64,000 nt of DNA from Portunus trituberculatus (taxonomy: Eukaryota > Arthropoda > Malacostraca > Decapoda > Portunidae): the NCBI RefSeq assembly GCF_017591435.1, contig NC_059302.1, forward strand, positions 14,761,167-14,825,166. Direction: 5' to 3'. Under the pieces are notes generated by a model. The model saw only the letters and a list, made by a program, of their open reading frames with translations. It was not told where the DNA came from and searched no databases. Position 1 is the stretch's first letter. Every line of letters begins with the position of its first letter. The translations under genes were made by a program, and so were the position numbers. This document shows, piece by piece, positions 63,580-64,000 of this stretch.

Positions 63580-63658
<79 letters not shown>
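63580..63658. repeat. (TA)n microsatellite
   Basis: A TA array between a MITE end and a LINE fragment. Confidence 0.95.
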
Positions 63659-63661
<3 letters not shown>

Positions 63662-63674
63662 CAGGTGAGGTGAG

Positions 63675-63816
63675 GTGATGCAAGCAAATGTTGTACCCAT
63701 ACTTAAGAAAGGAAATAAAACTCTAACGTCTAATTATAGAGTTGTCAGCTTAACTTCAGTTGTAAGTAAATTAATCGAGTCAATAATAGCGAAGAACATT
63801 ATGGAACACCTAGACC
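63675..63816 (+). mobile_element. LINE RT fragment
   Basis: It encodes ANVVPILKKGNKTLTSNYRV and VSLTSVVSKLIESIIAKNIM, the NYRPVSLTS block of a non-LTR reverse transcriptase (Arg-Pro changed to Arg-Val). A MITE end interrupts it at 63817. Confidence 0.75.
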
Positions 63817-64000
63817 AGTGGTTCCCTAACTGTGGGAAATTTCCCCTTGGGGGGAAATTTGAAGCTACCAGGGGGGAAATAATTACACTACCTACAAACA
63901 AAAAAAATCTCAAAGTCAAATCAAAAGTCCTTTTATTTGTTACTATGCTTAGTTGTCACTAACTGCTCTCTATCCACTTTACTCTGTTACTATAAGTTTA
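63817..64000. mobile_element. Left end of a hAT-like MITE, runs off the window
   Basis: CAGTGGTTCCCTAACTGTGG is typical of hAT MITE termini. It interrupts the LINE frame. The right end is outside the window. Confidence 0.6.

Overview
The window is almost wall-to-wall transposable elements and dinucleotide microsatellites, with one host gene that I can recognise. Long (TA)n, (AC)n and (CT)n arrays, CR1-like, Jockey-like and I-like LINEs, Tigger/pogo, Tc1, piggyBac-like and hAT-like DNA elements, and a tRNA-derived SINE point to an arthropod, most likely a decapod crustacean. That assignment is inference from repeat style, not from a marker gene.

Layout. 1-8334: a head-to-tail train of CR1-like LINEs, all on the + strand, separated only by (AC)n arrays; it includes a 2-kb direct duplication. 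8360-13506: three TA-targeting DNA transposons (two Tigger types, one of them a three-layer nest) separated only by (TA)n. 13507-18190: a complete but broken CR1-like LINE on the minus strand with an esterase-type ORF1. 18204-28225: the + strand LINE train resumes and contains one full-length element (20221-24294). 28244-40180: fragments, then a second train of Tigger/pogo elements, piggyBac-like insertions and a Jockey-like LINE, again linked by (TA)n.

40180-56500 holds the host gene, on the minus strand. Three exons (52436-52579, 46453-46564, 42096-42267) with matching splice phases encode a Cys3His zinc knuckle followed by most of a PR/SET domain of the PRDM10/PRDM15 type. A further 5' exon at 53940-54029 supplies a start codon and completes the first Trp codon. 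A candidate promoter and leader exon lie at about 56106-56427. The introns hold a nearly intact Tc1-type transposon, SINEs, Jockey-like LINEs and a 1-kb hairpin. The end of the PR domain and any zinc fingers were not found and should lie left of 42096 or outside the window.

57066-64000 returns to nested repeats: an I-like LINE with an intact RNase H domain sits inside a Jockey-like LINE with a 12-bp target duplication; a second I-like copy lies in inverse orientation; and one hAT-like MITE sits inside another.

No rRNA, CRISPR or bacterial-type operon was seen. The recurring theme is microsatellites acting as docking sites: LINEs whose 3' end is TAGGTAAATAC(AC)n lie between (AC)n arrays, and DNA transposons that duplicate TA lie between (TA)n arrays.
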